Positions 23,473-37,385 are shown, numbered from the stretch's first letter. The stretch: 64,000 nt of DNA from Epiperipatus broadwayi (GCA_028023455.1 JAQFVV010000031.1:8420093-8484092); one strand, 5' to 3'. Numbers and translations: made by a program. Notes: generated from the letters alone by a model not told the origin.

Positions 23473-24284
23473 ATTAGACAGGGTTTGAACCAAAACTTTC
23501 AAGCACACTTCAGTCATTTATTTTATATTATACAGCCACTACATTTAACCACATACATGTAAAAAAGGTAAATGATAGCCAATATCATCATCTCCCACAC
23601 ACATATATAATCAGTGCTCACATTATGTTAGGATAGCAAATCTTTAAACTCTAATGGACAAGTTTCAATTTTCTCTCTGCAATTCTTCAGTCATCCATAT
23701 CATTGAAACTCTGATGATGGCATGTTTCAATTATATGAATGGCTGAAAAGCTTGTGAGGAGAGAATATTGAAGCCTGTCCATTAAAGTTTCAAGATTGGG
23801 TATCTTAATATAAAAAGAGCATTAATTGTATATGAGTGTGTGGGATATGATGATCTGGATTAATTCATGACTGCAAGAATGGTTCTGCTTATATGAAGAT
23901 AGCAAATCTTGAAACATTAATGCACAAGCTTTAATATTCTCTCCTCACTATCTTTTCCACCATTCATATAATTGAAACATGCCATCATCAGAGCTTTAAT
24001 GATATGGATGACTGAGGAATTGGAGAGAGAGAGAAAGAGGGGATTGAAACCAGTCTATTAAAATTTGAAAATTTGCTAACATAACATAAACTGAGCACTG
24101 ATTATATATGTGTTTGTAGGAGATGAATGATCTGGATTAATTCATAACTGCTGGAACAGCACAAATAACTTATATTGGAGATCATTCATCTTTTCCACAT
24201 GTATATGGTTATATGTATTAGTTGTATAAGATAGAATGGATGACTGAAGAGAGCTTGAAAATCTGAGTTCGAATCACTTCTAAT
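23473..24284. mobile_element. fold-back element, family P copy 3 (long form)
   Basis: Left end attagacagggtttgaacca and right end gagttcgaatcacttctaat correspond to the ends of copies 1 and 2 at 8.3-9.1 kb. The inverted terminal regions exceed 100 bp. The interior (about 23637-24100) contains its own inverted and direct repeats of a block with gcaaatctt...taatggacaag, so it looks like a nested or rearranged copy, about 812 bp. The right terminus carries GTTCGAATC, a good B-box match, which supports a Pol III SINE origin. Confidence 0.65.
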
Positions 24285-24346
24285 TATATCTAGCTTAAGT
24301 ATTTATACTATACTTATATTTAAATATTATATACATTATCTAGGCA

Positions 24347-25607
24347 ATCATCATCATCATCAAACATTATCCATCCACTGCAGGATGAAGGTCTCTCCAA
24401 GTTCAATCCATCTTTTCCTATCATTAGTTTCTCTTCTCCACATTACCCTGCACACTTTCTTATTTCATCCATCCATCTCACATGTGGTCTTTTTCTGGAT
24501 CCTTTACAATCTCTTGGAATCCAGTTTGTCCATCTGTTATCATCTTTTCTAACAATATGTCCAGACCAACTCCACTTCAGTTTTTTAATTTTTTCAATGA
24601 GGTCAGTAACACCTGTTTGTTCTCTTACCTATACATTGCATTTTCGATCCCTTCTTGTTTCTCCCAACATGCATCTCTCCATACTTCTTTGAGTGGTATG
24701 AAGTCTTAATATAGCTTTTATATTAAGTGTCCAAGTCTCAAATCCATAAGAAAGAACTGGCAAAACACATTTATTAGAAACCTTCCTTTTCAAACACATA
24801 GGCATAATTCATTTTAGTATCAAGTTATTTCTACCAAAAGCACTCCATCCAAGTTTAATTCTATGATTAATTTCATCCATTATATTTCCATCTGTATTAA
24901 TAATTTGACCAAGGTATTTGTAACTGTTAACTTCTTCTAACTCATAATCAATCTTTATTTTCATATTTTTGAGAAAATCTATTAAACATTACTTTAGTGT
25001 TTTTAACATTTATCTTTAGTCCTACTTTCCTACTTTCATCTGATAACTCCTGCAACATTTCCTGTAGCTCTAAAACATTATTTGAAAAAACAACTACATC
25101 ATCTGAAAAATCTAAATGACTTAAGTAATCTCCATTTACTTTCACTCTTTTAGCTTCCCATTTTAATCCACAAAATACTTCTTGCAACACTGCTGTAAAA
25201 AGTTTTGGCGATATGAAGTCATTCTGTCTTACACCCTTTTCAATGTTGATTTTTCTACTATCATTATGTAATCTAATTGTTGCTGGTGCATTTTTATAAA
25301 TATTCTCCAAAATATGACAATATCCTGGATCAACACCTTGATGATCCAATGTTTTAATCACTGAGGAAATGTTTATAGAATCAAATGCCTTTTCATAGTC
25401 TACAAATCCTATGCATAATGACAACATATATTCATTTGTTCTTTCTATAATTTCTTTTAATACCTGGATATGATCTACTGTACTAAAACCACTTTTAAAT
25501 CTAGCTTGTTCTTTTGGTTGGTGGAAATCCAGTGTGTTCTGTAGACGAGTTGTAATTATCTTAGTAAAAATTTTGTATAAAACTGATAAAACAATATATA
25601 TATACAA
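24347..25607 (-). mobile_element. RTE-clade LINE, 3' half
   Basis: The long minus-strand frame (219 codons) holds RT motifs in order: IGFVDYEKAFDSI (motif A), IEKGVRQNDFISPKLFTAVL (motif B), LSHLDFSDDVVVFS (motif C; FSDD for the usual FADD), and GLKINVKNTKVMFN. After one frame change near 24955 the reading continues as IDYELEEVNSYKYLGQIINT and then a C-terminal tail with ETWTLN and GHIVRKDDNRWT. The 3' end at 24347-24363 is a short (TGATGA)n-type tail, typical of RTE elements. The 5' end is truncated inside the RT domain next to a TA tract. Relatively few lesions, so younger than the other LINEs here. Confidence 0.85.
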
Positions 25608-26043
25608 CTACAACAATTACTTGTCTCCACAACCGCTCTAATATTTTAGCTAAAAAACTGATTTTAATCAATATTACAACAAAATAACTTCTTCCAATGC
25701 TTAAAACATTAAAAATTATTTGCATATAAATAATGCAATAAGTTCCTATAGGTTAAAATCCTGTTTTAAAAATCTTTTGTTAAAAAATATTTTTTTAATT
25801 AAACAATCAGTAAATATTTTATATATATTTTTAAAGAAAAAAAACAAAAGAAAAACTTTAACTATATTCCCATGAAACTTTATAAAAATAATAATTTATG
25901 AATTATATATATATGTTTATGCAAAAGTTTTGTACAAATATTGTGTACAAAAGATTGCATTTGAAATTAAATTTCAAATATAACAAATATTTATAAATTT
26001 TAAATTATAATAACAGTAGACCATAATGATATATATATATATA
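25608..26043. other. AT-rich spacer
   Basis: No ORF or shared repeat is seen. It separates the truncated RTE fragment from the first 1.9-kb repeat and ends in a short TA tract. Confidence 0.45.
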
Positions 26044-27945
26044 GTAACGATATATAAATATGTCGTTACATTAATTTAAAATAAAAGCTTAAAAAGTTTG
26101 CAAATAAAAATAAAATCTATTAAAAAAAACAAAAAAACTAAACGCTAAAATTAAAATGTTTGTTAAACGTATATATTCGCACAGATTCAAAACTTTAAAA
26201 ATATTTTTTTTTAAAAAACAAAAGGTCAGATAAAAAGTTAGATAAGAGAATAAAGAGAAATTAGCTTGACCAATGGAAGCACCAAGCCTCAGCCCAGACC
26301 CGAATGAAAAAAAATGGAACAGTGACGTTTTTGTTCATGGAATCCATAGGAGGACTATAAAAAGAAAAATATTGAGTTTCAGTTAAGTTTTTCCGGTTTG
26401 TTTTTGAGGGTCGGTGATAGGACGCACATATCACACTCTCTCTCTATTTTAAAAAATGAACTGACTGTGATAAAAAATGAACCAGCTAATGCTACCTCCA
26501 AAACATCTGACCAAGTTTTCAAATAAAGACTCAATGGAAATTTACATCAAGAGCAGTGTTTCTTCTACTGTAAGCTATTGACATGAACTCTAAAATTTAA
26601 AAATAATTAAGAACTTTCGTTCAAGCTTATGAACTTCTATCTGACTTTTAAGTTTAAAATCAATTGAAAATGTTTAAGTTTATATATTTTGCATTGATAA
26701 ACATCATTTCCATTTTATTATTTTTTTATTTGTATTAATACTTATTGTATAAATTATTTAAATGCATGAAATTTAAAGTTGGGTATAGACGTTGCATAGA
26801 TTCGTTAGTGGTTAATTATGTTGCTGTTTCATAGTCGATTGGAATATATAAGTCATCATGTCACTGTGGTGTCTTATGATGAACACCATTGGGTTTTTTT
26901 GTATTCCCTATGCAATTGACATTATCGATGACTTTGTATTTTGATCGGTTATGTTTATTTTGAATGTTTTGTTAACCATGGAATCTGTGCAGCTGATCTA
27001 TACTCAACATTTTAAAACAAATTTTATAAAATTCATCTGTGCGAATATAATAAATGTTAAATTTAAGTCGGGCGTGAATGGCTGTATAGATTTGTAAAGT
27101 TATATATAGTTTAAGGGAGGGTAATCTTAGGTTATTCATTTCGTAGTTGAATTGGCTCAATGGATTGGATATATTTGTGTAATTAATAGATGTAGTATGA
27201 GATCCGCTATGAGCAGGATTGCATATATATATATGCCACACACTTTCTGTTTGCCTATGGATCGGTTTGTAAGATGGCAAAGGACTGCAATCCATTCCTA
27301 TGGAGTTTTATGTTTATTGTTCTACTCGCCAACAGATGCAGCATTCTTGTTGGTGGAGAGACAATGCCTTCTCTAACTCTACTTACTATTCAGATGTACA
27401 TTCCTGACAGTATAGTATTTTGTGTTGTCGTATTTTCATGCTACATTGAATACATAAATGTATTAGATGGATTGACGCCAGTTTGACTGTGAACTTTTTG
27501 GCCTAAGGTTAAATAAGAGATAGAATATTTTCTTTTCAAATGCAGATCTATGTAGTCTATTCATACTCGACCATCTAAATAAAATATTAAACTCATTGAA
27601 ATCTATTTAAATGTAAATTTAAAGATTAATATAAAAATCTAAAATGTTAAACTTATTCCTCAAATTAAAATGATTTTATATGTGTGTAAATAAATATTTT
27701 TATGTATTAATTTCTGGCAGTGGCTTTTATTTTTTTAGATTTAAGATATAAAGTTATATTTTATAATCTCTGCTGTTCCACTGAGCTAGTGACTTGGGCT
27801 AACGATCTGAATATTTAAATAAAGTGGAATCTTATCAGCGTGTATCTGCCTACTTTATAAATTTTTCTAGGCTCAAATGCCTAGATGGCACCCTGGTAGT
27901 TGCAGATACGATTGACTGCTGTCTCCACCTTCATTTCTGATTGTT
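26044..27945 (+). mobile_element. 1.9-kb interspersed repeat, copy 1 (LTR-like or nonautonomous element)
   Basis: It matches the copy at 28181-30469 in order along its whole length. It starts with a hairpin, GTAACGA...TCGTTAC (26044-26069), carries a TATA box at 26356 followed by CT-rich sequence (actctctctctatttt), and ends near a second hairpin, GTATCTGC...GCAGATAC (27842-27909). ORFs of 70-107 codons inside it are not conserved in the other copy. The TATA box, the start TGTAA-like end and the lack of coding suggest a long solo LTR or a nonautonomous retroelement, but terminal CA, PBS and target duplications are not evident. TA microsatellite flanks both copies. Confidence 0.6.
26356..26363 (+). 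promoter_or_regulatory. TATA box in repeat copy 1
   Basis: TATAAAAA preceded by GGAC; the equivalent position in copy 2 (28620) keeps TATAAAAA. Conservation between two otherwise diverged copies supports a real core promoter directing plus-strand transcription, with a start expected about 30 bp downstream near the aagtttttcc stretch. Confidence 0.55.
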
Positions 27946-27989
27946 ATAATATATATATATATATAATATTTTCATGGCTGTATGATGTA

Positions 27990-28165
27990 GACAAATGACT
28001 TTTTAAGCAAAACTGTGTACTATTTTCTATTATACACCATTATTTTGACGAACTAGCATCAGCCATTGTTCAAGAGTTTACCTTGACAATGGTGGATGCT
28101 AGTTCATCGAAATATTGTATATAATAGAAAATAACACATGCATTTGCCCAAAAAATCATTTATAT
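27990..28165. mobile_element. small palindromic element in a TA tract
   Basis: Left arm aaatgactttttaagcaaaa ... ttttctattata and right arm tataatagaaaat ... gcccaaaaaatcattt are inverted copies. The inner parts gaactagcatc and gatgctagttc continue the stem around a short centre (gttcaagagtttacc). It lies between the two 1.9-2.3 kb repeats with TA dinucleotide tracts on both sides, as expected for a TA-targeting MITE. Length about 175 bp, non-coding. Confidence 0.7.
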
Positions 28166-28180
28166 ATATATATATATATT

Positions 28181-30469
28181 GTAATGGTATATAATATACC
28201 ATTACATTATTTTAAATTAAAATAAAAAGATTATAAATAAAAATTGATTTATTAAAAAAAAACTTAACTTAAAAACTGAAAGTTAAAAGTTGTTTAATGT
28301 ATATAATATATCGCACAGATGGAATGAAAACTTTAAAAGTATTATTTTCTTTTTTTTAAAAAAAGTATTTGAACGTACTTTTTTATAAAAAAAGTACAAG
28401 ATCTAAAGATAAAAAATTTTTGTAAATGGAAATGATTGTTTTATAAATTAAATGAAAAGCAAACTAGCCCTTGGTGCTCTTATATAAAAAAGTCAGATGA
28501 AAGATATAGATAAGAGAACAAAAAAAATTAGATGTCCAATAGAAGCGGAAAATCAATTCTTGGACCTTAATAAAAATGAATGGAACAGAAAACTATGTTC
28601 AATAAATCTGGAGGATTACTATAAAAACAAAAATATCCAAATTAAGAACAGTTCCAGCTTGATTTTTTTGAGAAGAGTGATAAGACACATGTTCACTCTC
28701 TCTCACCTTTTTCAAATGATATGACTGTTGAATTATGAATGGTACTGTTGCAGAACTCGAATCATATGGGTACTGCAATTCAATAGTATCAGGATTGAAC
28801 AAGCTAAGGCAGCCTCCGGATTGAGAACTCAGTATGAACAACAGTCCAGTCTACCATTAACAAAGTCTTTGTGGGAATTGGCCCAAGGAATTGTTAGCTC
28901 TTCTACTGTAAAGTATGAACTATACAATTTTAAAAAAATTAAAAAAAAAATTAAGAACTTTCAAAATTTGACAAGTTAAACCTAATTTTCTTTAAAAATG
29001 AACTTTAATCTGACTTTTCAAAATCAATTATTAATGTTTAATTTTTATATATTTGAGTTTGCTAAGTTAGTTATTTTCATTTTTTTAATATTTATTGATT
29101 AAATTATTTAAATGCATTAAATTTAAGTTGGGTATAGATGGCTGCATAGATTCATTAACATTTAATTATGTTTTTATTTTCATATTTCATTAGAATATTG
29201 ATATTCGGTAAATATGATACCTCACATTGAGTATCTGAAAATGTATTTATTCGAGTGTCTTTTTAGTTATTGGTGTCAATGTGACATCTTATAATAAATG
29301 TCATTGTGTTTCTCGTAAATTTCCCTCTACAATTCCATCAATGACTTTATATTTTGATATTTTATGTTTCTTTTGAAATATGTTTAACTGAGTAATCTAT
29401 GTAGCCTATCTATACTCAACATTATAAAACAAACTTTTATAAAATGTCCAAATGTGTAGACTTCTTAATAATTTATGTTTAAAAATTAATAACCAATTTA
29501 AAATAATAAATGTTATTCCTCAATTTTAAATGTTTATATATGTGCATTAATAAATGTTAAATTTAAGTGGGGCATGAATGGCTGCATAGATTTGTAAAGC
29601 TATATTAATTAATTAAGGGAGGGTTAATCTTATGTTATTTGTTTTGTAGTTAAATTGGGTTAATCAGTTGGATATATTGGTGTAATTAGTAAATGCAGCA
29701 TGAGATTTGCTATGTGAAGGATCCTATTATACACTGCACTTGGGCAAAATAAGTACCATATCTCACTGACCATCGGAAGCAGATGGTATTTCTCTGCTCC
29801 TTGGATCACCCCTCTTAGTCTATGGAATGGTATAGTAAGTAGGAAATGCAGTCTTTTCCTATGGAGTTTTTTTTGTTTTTCTCACCAGACAGATGTAGTA
29901 TTCCTGTACTGGATGAGAGTCAATGTCTTCTATAACCATGCTGTTCAGATGTACATTCCTGACAGTATGGTATTTGTTGTGTCATATTCATGCTGCATTG
30001 AATACATCGATATATCATGGATTGACGTTGTTTTGACTGTGAACTTTTGACTTAAGGTTGAATAAGGGATAGAATATTTTTCTTTCAAATGCAATCTATG
30101 TAGTTTATTCATACTCAATATTCTTAAAAATATTATCAAATTCATATGTGCTGATTGTTTAAAATGAAAATTTAAATTTAAAAATTAATAACCAACTTAA
30201 ATAATAAATTTTATTCCTCAATTTTATTTATATGTGCATTAATAAATGTTTGTGTATTAATTATTGGCAGTGGCTTTTTTGAATTTTTTTTTAATATTAA
30301 AAATATTTTTTAAATAATTTATATATTATAAATGTCAGAATAAACCATATATATGTAAAAGCTAGATCTTAACAGTGTGTATCTGCCTACTCTATAAATT
30401 TTCTAAGTTTGAGTAACCTATTGGTGCCCTGTAGTGCAGATACAGTAAGACTCTACTTCATTCTGACCA
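28181..30469 (+). mobile_element. 2.3-kb interspersed repeat, copy 2
   Basis: Same order of blocks as copy 1: a terminal hairpin GTAATGGTATAT/ATATACCATTAC at 28181-28205, a TATA box at 28620, a CT-rich start region, the segment around ggtatagatggctgcataga, the block around aagggagggttaatctta, the block around cagatgtacattcctgacag, and the closing hairpin GTATCTGC...GCAGATAC (30379-30443). It is longer than copy 1 through several insertions. It has no conserved ORF. The long TA tract at 30470 follows directly. Confidence 0.6.
28620..28627 (+). promoter_or_regulatory. TATA box in repeat copy 2
   Basis: TATAAAAA at the position equivalent to the TATA box of copy 1, followed by a conserved cactctctctcacc segment about 70 bp downstream. 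Confidence 0.5.
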
Positions 30470-30488
30470 ATATATATATATATATATA

Positions 30489-30564
<76 letters not shown>
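30470..30564. repeat. (TA)n microsatellite
   Basis: About 95 bp of TA with one CC interruption near 30489. The 62-codon ORF here is microsatellite translation. Confidence 0.95.
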
Positions 30565-30566
<2 letters not shown>

Positions 30567-33500
30567 CAATGCATACCACTTGCTGAATTCTATATAAAAT
30601 ATTTTAAATGACCAATAGCTATATTATGCCAGTCATCCTACTCCTTTAAATAAAGAACTTGAATTTTAGCATTGTAGTGAAATTTCTTTTTCACTTCAGT
30701 GTTGAAATTCAAGCTTTCTTTATATAAAAAAAAATGTGGCTTGAATAATAAATTTGTCTCATTTTTCTACAACAAACAGCACCCCCAGAATTTTAACCTA
30801 GAAAATGTATAGTTTGCTGATGATGATATCAACTACCAGTATTACATCATCAGCCCTTTATATATACATCTATTATTGCCATTAGTTCATGGCAAATAGA
30901 GATTCTTGTGAATATAAACAATTAACATGTCAGACAACAAAAAATAAAATACCAGACAAATCTAACAATTAACAACAATATTTATTAATAACTATATAAC
31001 ATACATACATCAATAGTAAAGTGTAAACCCTACTTATCATAACCAACTTATTATTTCTAAGTGACTAACCTGCATTCAAGAAATCTAGATAAGAAATTAT
31101 CATTTTTCATCTTCTTTTGAAAAAATTTTCTGACATTTTTTTTACAGTTCTAAAATGCACATATATTTTCCCCCAGTATTTTAATTTCAAAAGCATTCAA
31201 AAGATATCTGGATAATGAAATAAGCAAAAATTTTAAAGCTTCTGAAGCCCAAATTGATGGGTACTTTGTATATTTGGTGATCATAAATTTTATGAAATTA
31301 CTTTGACAAAATATTAGAATGATCTAAAATCTTGATTTTTGAGAATATTTATGATTATTTTTGTAATTAAGTGTGTAATAATTATTAGAAATCAAAATAT
31401 ATATTATTGCCCATTCATTTTTACAATCATGTTTTGTATTTAAATATAAAAGAATATATTCTTCTATATAATGCCCATAAAGATTAAGGTCATGGGAAAT
31501 ACAACTGTCTAGAAATATCATCACACAAAAGTTTGTTATAATATTTAATGGGTTCATAAAAATTATGAAAAAAATTGAAACATTTAAAGCATAAATTCAT
31601 AGATCTACTAGATATTAAAAATAATTTATTCAGATTTTTAAAACAAACCTCAAAGATTTTGTTTATTTTGCAAACTTAATCTGCTCCATCTAATATTTGA
31701 TGATGTGACAGTCATTTTGTTTTCATTTAAATCTAATTTTTAAAATAATTCTGTAATATTAAATGGATTTTTTAGTTTATTTAATTTCTGAACACAAATA
31801 TTCATCAAATATGATCAAATTTATTATATCCTGATAAGCAATAATGGTTTAATATTAAAGTGAAAATTAAAAGCTTAAATCTAGTGAGAACAAAGAAATC
31901 TGTCAGAATAGTAGCATAAGACAAAAGGATTAAACATATGGTTTAAATGATTATTAACCATTTTAAAGTAATAAGACAATGTGTTTGGCATCTGATAGTT
32001 TATTATATAATTCTTACCTTCAGTGTTATATTTAGTTACATCAATAATTGAATTTTTGCAGAGACACGACATTTCCTAAATGTGCACATATAAATATTCA
32101 TAAAATTACTAACAAATAAATATGAATCAACAGGTTTAATCATTATACCAGTTCATACACAATAACTATAACTAAACAAAATGCATATACAGTGCACTAC
32201 ATCACCTATGAAAAAACACATAAAGAACAATAATCAATAGGTCCATAAATTATGCATGATAAAGAGTGAAATTTATACAGTGCTTTACCTAATACAAAAT
32301 CAATAATTTCTAATCACAAGTGGTAAATGAATCACAGGTTGAGCATTTAAAAAGCTTAATATAAATGAGTATGGGCCAGAAAATTGATGTCTGCAATGTA
32401 GAGAAAAATATCTAACTTTATGAGGGGAAAAAGAAAAGAAATCAAAATTTATTAAAACAACTAATTTGATTAATTAACTTATCAAGTCTCGATTAGAATA
32501 GGGTTTTAAATAAAAATCTTACTAATAATAATAAAAATATATAATAATCCATAAAAGATATATAATAAAATTATAAAATTGATAAAAATAGAAATACACA
32601 GTTACACTCTTCATATATTTCACTGGCTTATTGGTAATATCCTTCATGCAAAAACTTTTCCAGGGCTACTACTTTCAGGACAAATGGAGGATATAAAGGC
32701 ATATATACATAGACATATACTTTATTTGGTATTGGAGTTTGTTGTGGAGCTGCTTCATTGGTAGAAAGAAGTGCATCTTCTAATGTCTTTTCAAAGTTAG
32801 TAGTTGGCTGATGTTGGTCAGTTCACAGGCAATGTTAAAATACAATGCCTATAGGTTTATACTGGTGAGTGGAGATAATTTACTAGTGCTTCAGCAGCAC
32901 AGGCCATTAAAAAATGTCATTGAAAAAGGTTTTTATATCATTATCTAGCCAGGTGCAGTTAAAATACTGCAGAATCAAGTTAAACTGGAACAAAATGCAG
33001 TGTAAGCAGAAAACAAAAATACTTTAAACTGTATAGAGTTAAAGTTAATTATTTAGCCCACTCAAAAATTTTAGGAAATTCTACTAATTATCAAACCAGT
33101 GATTACATTTTTAAACCCAGGTAAGTCAGATGTTTTTAATTAAGTAATTTATCCAATTTATAACTAAATCAATCTGAAATTTCTCAGATAAACTAATATT
33201 GTAACAATACTTAATGAAGAAAAAATAAATTTTGTTAAAAGTGTTAATTATTAAATTGGATGGATTAATAATTGATAAAGAATTTTAAAATTAAATACTG
33301 TTTCTAAAATATAAAATATCTTTTAGAAGTTAGAAATTCAACTTGAAGCAAACCCTGGCTTAATTTGTTGGATGAAAACATTTTTATCATTTTTAATGGG
33401 CTTTATTACAACAAGAAATATGGATGAGTGGGATTATCTCAAGCAAATATTTCAATAGCATCAAAAAAGAGATTCTCCTTAAATATAACAAGAATACCCC

Positions 33501-34330
33501 AGCTAAATATATACACAATACATTCACAATGTATTCTTAAATGTCTTACTGTCTCTAATTAAAACAGAGCTTGAGGATAAACTCACACTAACCTTGAAAA
33601 TGAGATGGTAAGATCAGTAAAAGGAGCTAAAATACCCTCAACATATGGTTCAGTGGAAGAAGCTGCACTTACATTACAAAATCTTATCATGCCAACAGAA
33701 ATAAAGGGATATATGCACCCTAAATCCATTTCACAAGAGACACAAATACATTGGCTTATCATTTCTTTACAGAAACCACCATACCTGTAAGCATAAAGCT
33801 CCTCATAAGGTTAACATTGAGAAATATTTAAGCAAATTATGTGATAAAGGATTCAAATATAGAGCTTTCACAAGGATAGTGAACAAGTTATATAACAAAA
33901 TGAGAACAAATGACAAGTCATGGATACTGCTCCACAACATTCCACAATAAATAAACTCATAACCAACTCAAAAAATAAACTCCCTACAGAACAAACTCAG
34001 CACACTGTATAAAGATAACATGATTCCAAGCTGAATGCAGAGTTATTCATTATAGTGAATCACAAGACTTTCACAACACAATTATCTCTTTAAAAGAGCT
34101 ACAAAGAATCTAGAGCACAAGTCTATTTTTTCAATCACCAAAATGTAATGCTCAATACATTAAAGCCCACAGTTGTTAACATCACCTGCCCTGAGAGAAA
34201 CAATGTCAAACACAAATCAAAGAAGCATGGAATATGATCAGCAAACACAATGCCATGAATAAAAAGGAATCTTGCTTCTACCCTTTGAAAAAAAATGGCT
34301 ATATAATTTAAATACATTTGAATAAACTTT
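30565..34330. other. AT-rich stretch, no assigned element
   Basis: Only short ORFs (60-77 codons) without recognisable motifs. Near 33800-33930 a plus-strand frame reads HKVNIEKYLSKLCDKGFKYR, which faintly recalls the thumb region of PLE reverse transcriptases, but no RT core or GIY-YIG is found next to it, so I do not assign it. No repeat shared with other parts of the window. Confidence 0.4.
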
Positions 34331-34357
34331 CACACACACACACACATACATATATAT
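34331..34357. repeat. (CA)n/(TA)n short microsatellite
   Basis: A (CA)n tract followed by catatatat. Confidence 0.85.
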
Positions 34358-37270
34358 TGTGCCATTACAATTTGGTCACTAGCTAAATTTATAGTAATGT
34401 GCATGTAGAAAAGGTAAACCAAAAATCATCATCACAATTTTATATAACCATAAAGGAAACTGTAGGGCATCCAAGTTCAAACCCTTCCAGATCAAAATTT
34501 CAAAAGCTTTAAACAGAGAAAGAATGGGTCAACAATTACATGCTTTACTTGTTTGTGTGTTGATAGAAAGGTAATACACACATTTAAACTATTTAATATT
34601 TAATTTTTCTTTAAAAAGCAAAGTTATAATGCATACATATAGGCAATGTATGTGTAAATTATTTAATTGTTTTATATTTCAAATATTAAACATTTTAACT
34701 TTCTTTAAAACTAACCTATGCTTGATCAATTCTAATATTTTATTCTATGCTTTTATTTTGGTTTTCTTTAATTATAAGTGGGATTTAAAAGTTACAGATT
34801 TAATTAAATAATTGGGTTATAATTACTAAGCTAGAAATTATAGTATTTAATGTTAGTTTATGAATGATTTGAAAGAATGAAGGATGTGTGTACATTACAT
34901 ACAAAAAATTTACATTTCCTAAATATTGAAAGAAAAGGAAGTATTAAATCTGTCAAATTATTTTTTTTGTACAATTGTTTGTTAAAAGAGGAAATCTGTT
35001 TAATCAGATATCGATCTTTGTAGCAATTTTTTTTTTGTAAATGATTGTTTCACTTTGGAAGCTTATAATGGGTCAGAGCTCTATATTTTGAAATTGTCTT
35101 ATCTCAAGATCTAAAGAAGGAAGCTCAAAGATTTGAAGTGTTACCTGGATGTTAAAAAGAAAAAAAAAAGAAAAGAAAGGAAATAAGGATTGAGTCTATT
35201 TTTTTTTTAAACAAAAGTGTCTGGAAAAAGGATTAAACTTTTCAGTTGAAAAATAATGTAGTTGAAAATAAATTACAGATCTAATTAAAACAAATTTGTC
35301 CAAAAATAGCAAGTGATGCTATCTCTGATTGGTTAAATTAGTTAAAAATTGGATATAAAAAGCTGTCTTGAATTATTATTAAGATTATTGTTTATGATTC
35401 AGATTATTAAACTATCCAATTGAATGCTGAAAATATAAAAAATATATGGCTAGAAAAATTATATGTATGTCCCATCGGTTCCGGACCATCTGGGGAAGCT
35501 GCACATCACATAGGAAAGAAAAGATGTGTCTAAAATAATATTCTACACCTTTCAACTGACCAGATAAATAAGATGTTTTTAATAGAAGGAAGAAAGCATT
35601 CACCTGCATTCAAAGAAGATGAATTAATCTACTGATAAATATTAATCATCAAGTCCAATTAATTGTTACAACAACTGATTTTAAACTCAAGAAAATTTAC
35701 AAATGTGAAAACAACTGCTGTATTTCATCCACATGCTTGACAGGAAGAGAAGAAAAATTAATAAAATGATTTCCAAATTATCCACTAAAGCAAATAACCT
35801 CAATAGAGTCACCATCATCAAATAGTTATACACCTCAAGAAAGAGATTGTTCCCACATAAAACAGAAATGGTAGCTGCAGAAATATAAACCTTATACAAG
35901 ACAAGTTTGAACCCTTGGAAATTCGCCACAAACAAAAGATCGGTAATATGACTTTTTATATCTATTTTCTTTATGATATCAGTCTTAAGAAACATTTTAG
36001 CAATAAAGTGGTATATTTTATTTAAAGAACCTTTAAAGACTATTCAGATCGATTAAAACAAGAATGTCTTACTAAAAATAACTTTGAGCTTCATAAATGA
36101 TCTTGAATGTATGAAAATGATTTGTTTATTAATTTTACAATATTAATGTGTAAAACAATTTTTTTTTATGGTATTATGATTTTAGTTTTAACTAATATAT
36201 TATTATTTTGGTTTTAAATAATATTTTGTTATCCTGGGATAAAACACGCACATACATAATGATATTTTATATGTGTATAATTGTGAGTGAATGTGAAATA
36301 ATGAGTAGTATTAGAATATTAGATTATTTTGTTTCAAGTTAAGTATAGATTTCAGTGCTTGGAAGGGAGGGGGAGATAATGATTTAAAACTCTTTTCTAA
36401 AACTTGCTCTTTCAATTTTACTAACATTTTTTTTTACATTCTATTTACATGTTGGATTTTAAAGTATGTGTGCCAATGAGCAGATAATATTTTTTTTTTC
36501 TCGAAATACTTTTCTCATGGAGTGAAAATCATGGTCAATGTGACGTTCAACTTAATACAAATACATTTGAAGGGAAAGGGGGAAGAACTTAAAATTAATC
36601 TGAGGATTGTTATATAATCAATTATTATTATTATTATTCATGTCAATTTTCATATTATCTAGAAATTTTTATGTATATGTTAGAAATGTAGTAATAAATA
36701 TTAGTTTGTTTTATTAAACGAGGCGTATATATTTCATTAAGTGTAGTCTTTGTTAAGTGTGATTATTCATCATCATCAATGGTTGAATATTAGTTATTTA
36801 AGATATAAGTAAATATGCTAAAATTAAGCAATAATTATGAATTTCGTTATAAAAATTAGTTTTATGTTTAGGCTTAGTCCTAGAGCTGTAGTTGAAACCA
36901 TTGTCATTATCGTTATTATTCAGACATGCTCTTCCGATCTCATCAACGTTTTAATTAATGAGCTGTTTAACTGTTTAAAGGCCATAAATAAATATTGATT
37001 TTATAATATTTAGTGATTTCTTAGTATTATTATAACCACATCCCATCATCTATTTCATGCAAGGATGAGTGAATTGCCATCCTAAATTAGTTATATATAA
37101 TCTGAGCTAGTGAACTTATAAAAATATTGAAACACATTTGTTATGTTAAGATCTGAGAAATGATTTATGTCTAATATACTCCACTTTGGTTTAAAGATGT
37201 TTTACTTTTACCTAAATATTAGTGCTTATAGTGATATGGCTCAAAAAGCAAAATATTCCATTTTATTATA
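34358..37270. other. AT-rich stretch, nothing recognised
   Basis: A 102-codon minus-strand ORF (35687-35995) is hydrophobic and has no motif I recognise. A few ATT and TTA trinucleotide runs occur (for example near 36622). No element ends can be placed. Confidence 0.4.
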
Positions 37271-37274
37271 AATA

Positions 37275-37385
37275 AAGTACCAAGAAGGGATTCAAACCCG
37301 GTACATGTGAAAGGTTATTGGATATAACCATGTCTAGATTCAGATAATTTAGTGGCACCCTGCTAGACCATATTCACTTAGTATT
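37275..37385 (-). mobile_element. SINE-like fragment with a B-box (minus strand)
   Basis: On the minus strand the segment ends in CCGGGTTTGAATCCCTTCTT, a good tRNA T-arm/B-box match, preceded by about 70 bp containing ATTATCTGAATCTAGACATGG. No clear A box. It could be a second tRNA-derived SINE family or a decayed tRNA gene. Confidence 0.45.

Noticed and set aside
30825-30870. Other CTGATGA occurrences (for example near 30829, 45683, 57707, 63308) as further hammerheads
   Set aside because: None has GAAAC at the right spacing or complementary flanks, so they are chance matches.
33560-33960. A PLE reverse-transcriptase thumb fragment on the plus strand
   Set aside because: One short phrase is suggestive, but there is no RT core, no GIY-YIG and no matching repeat.
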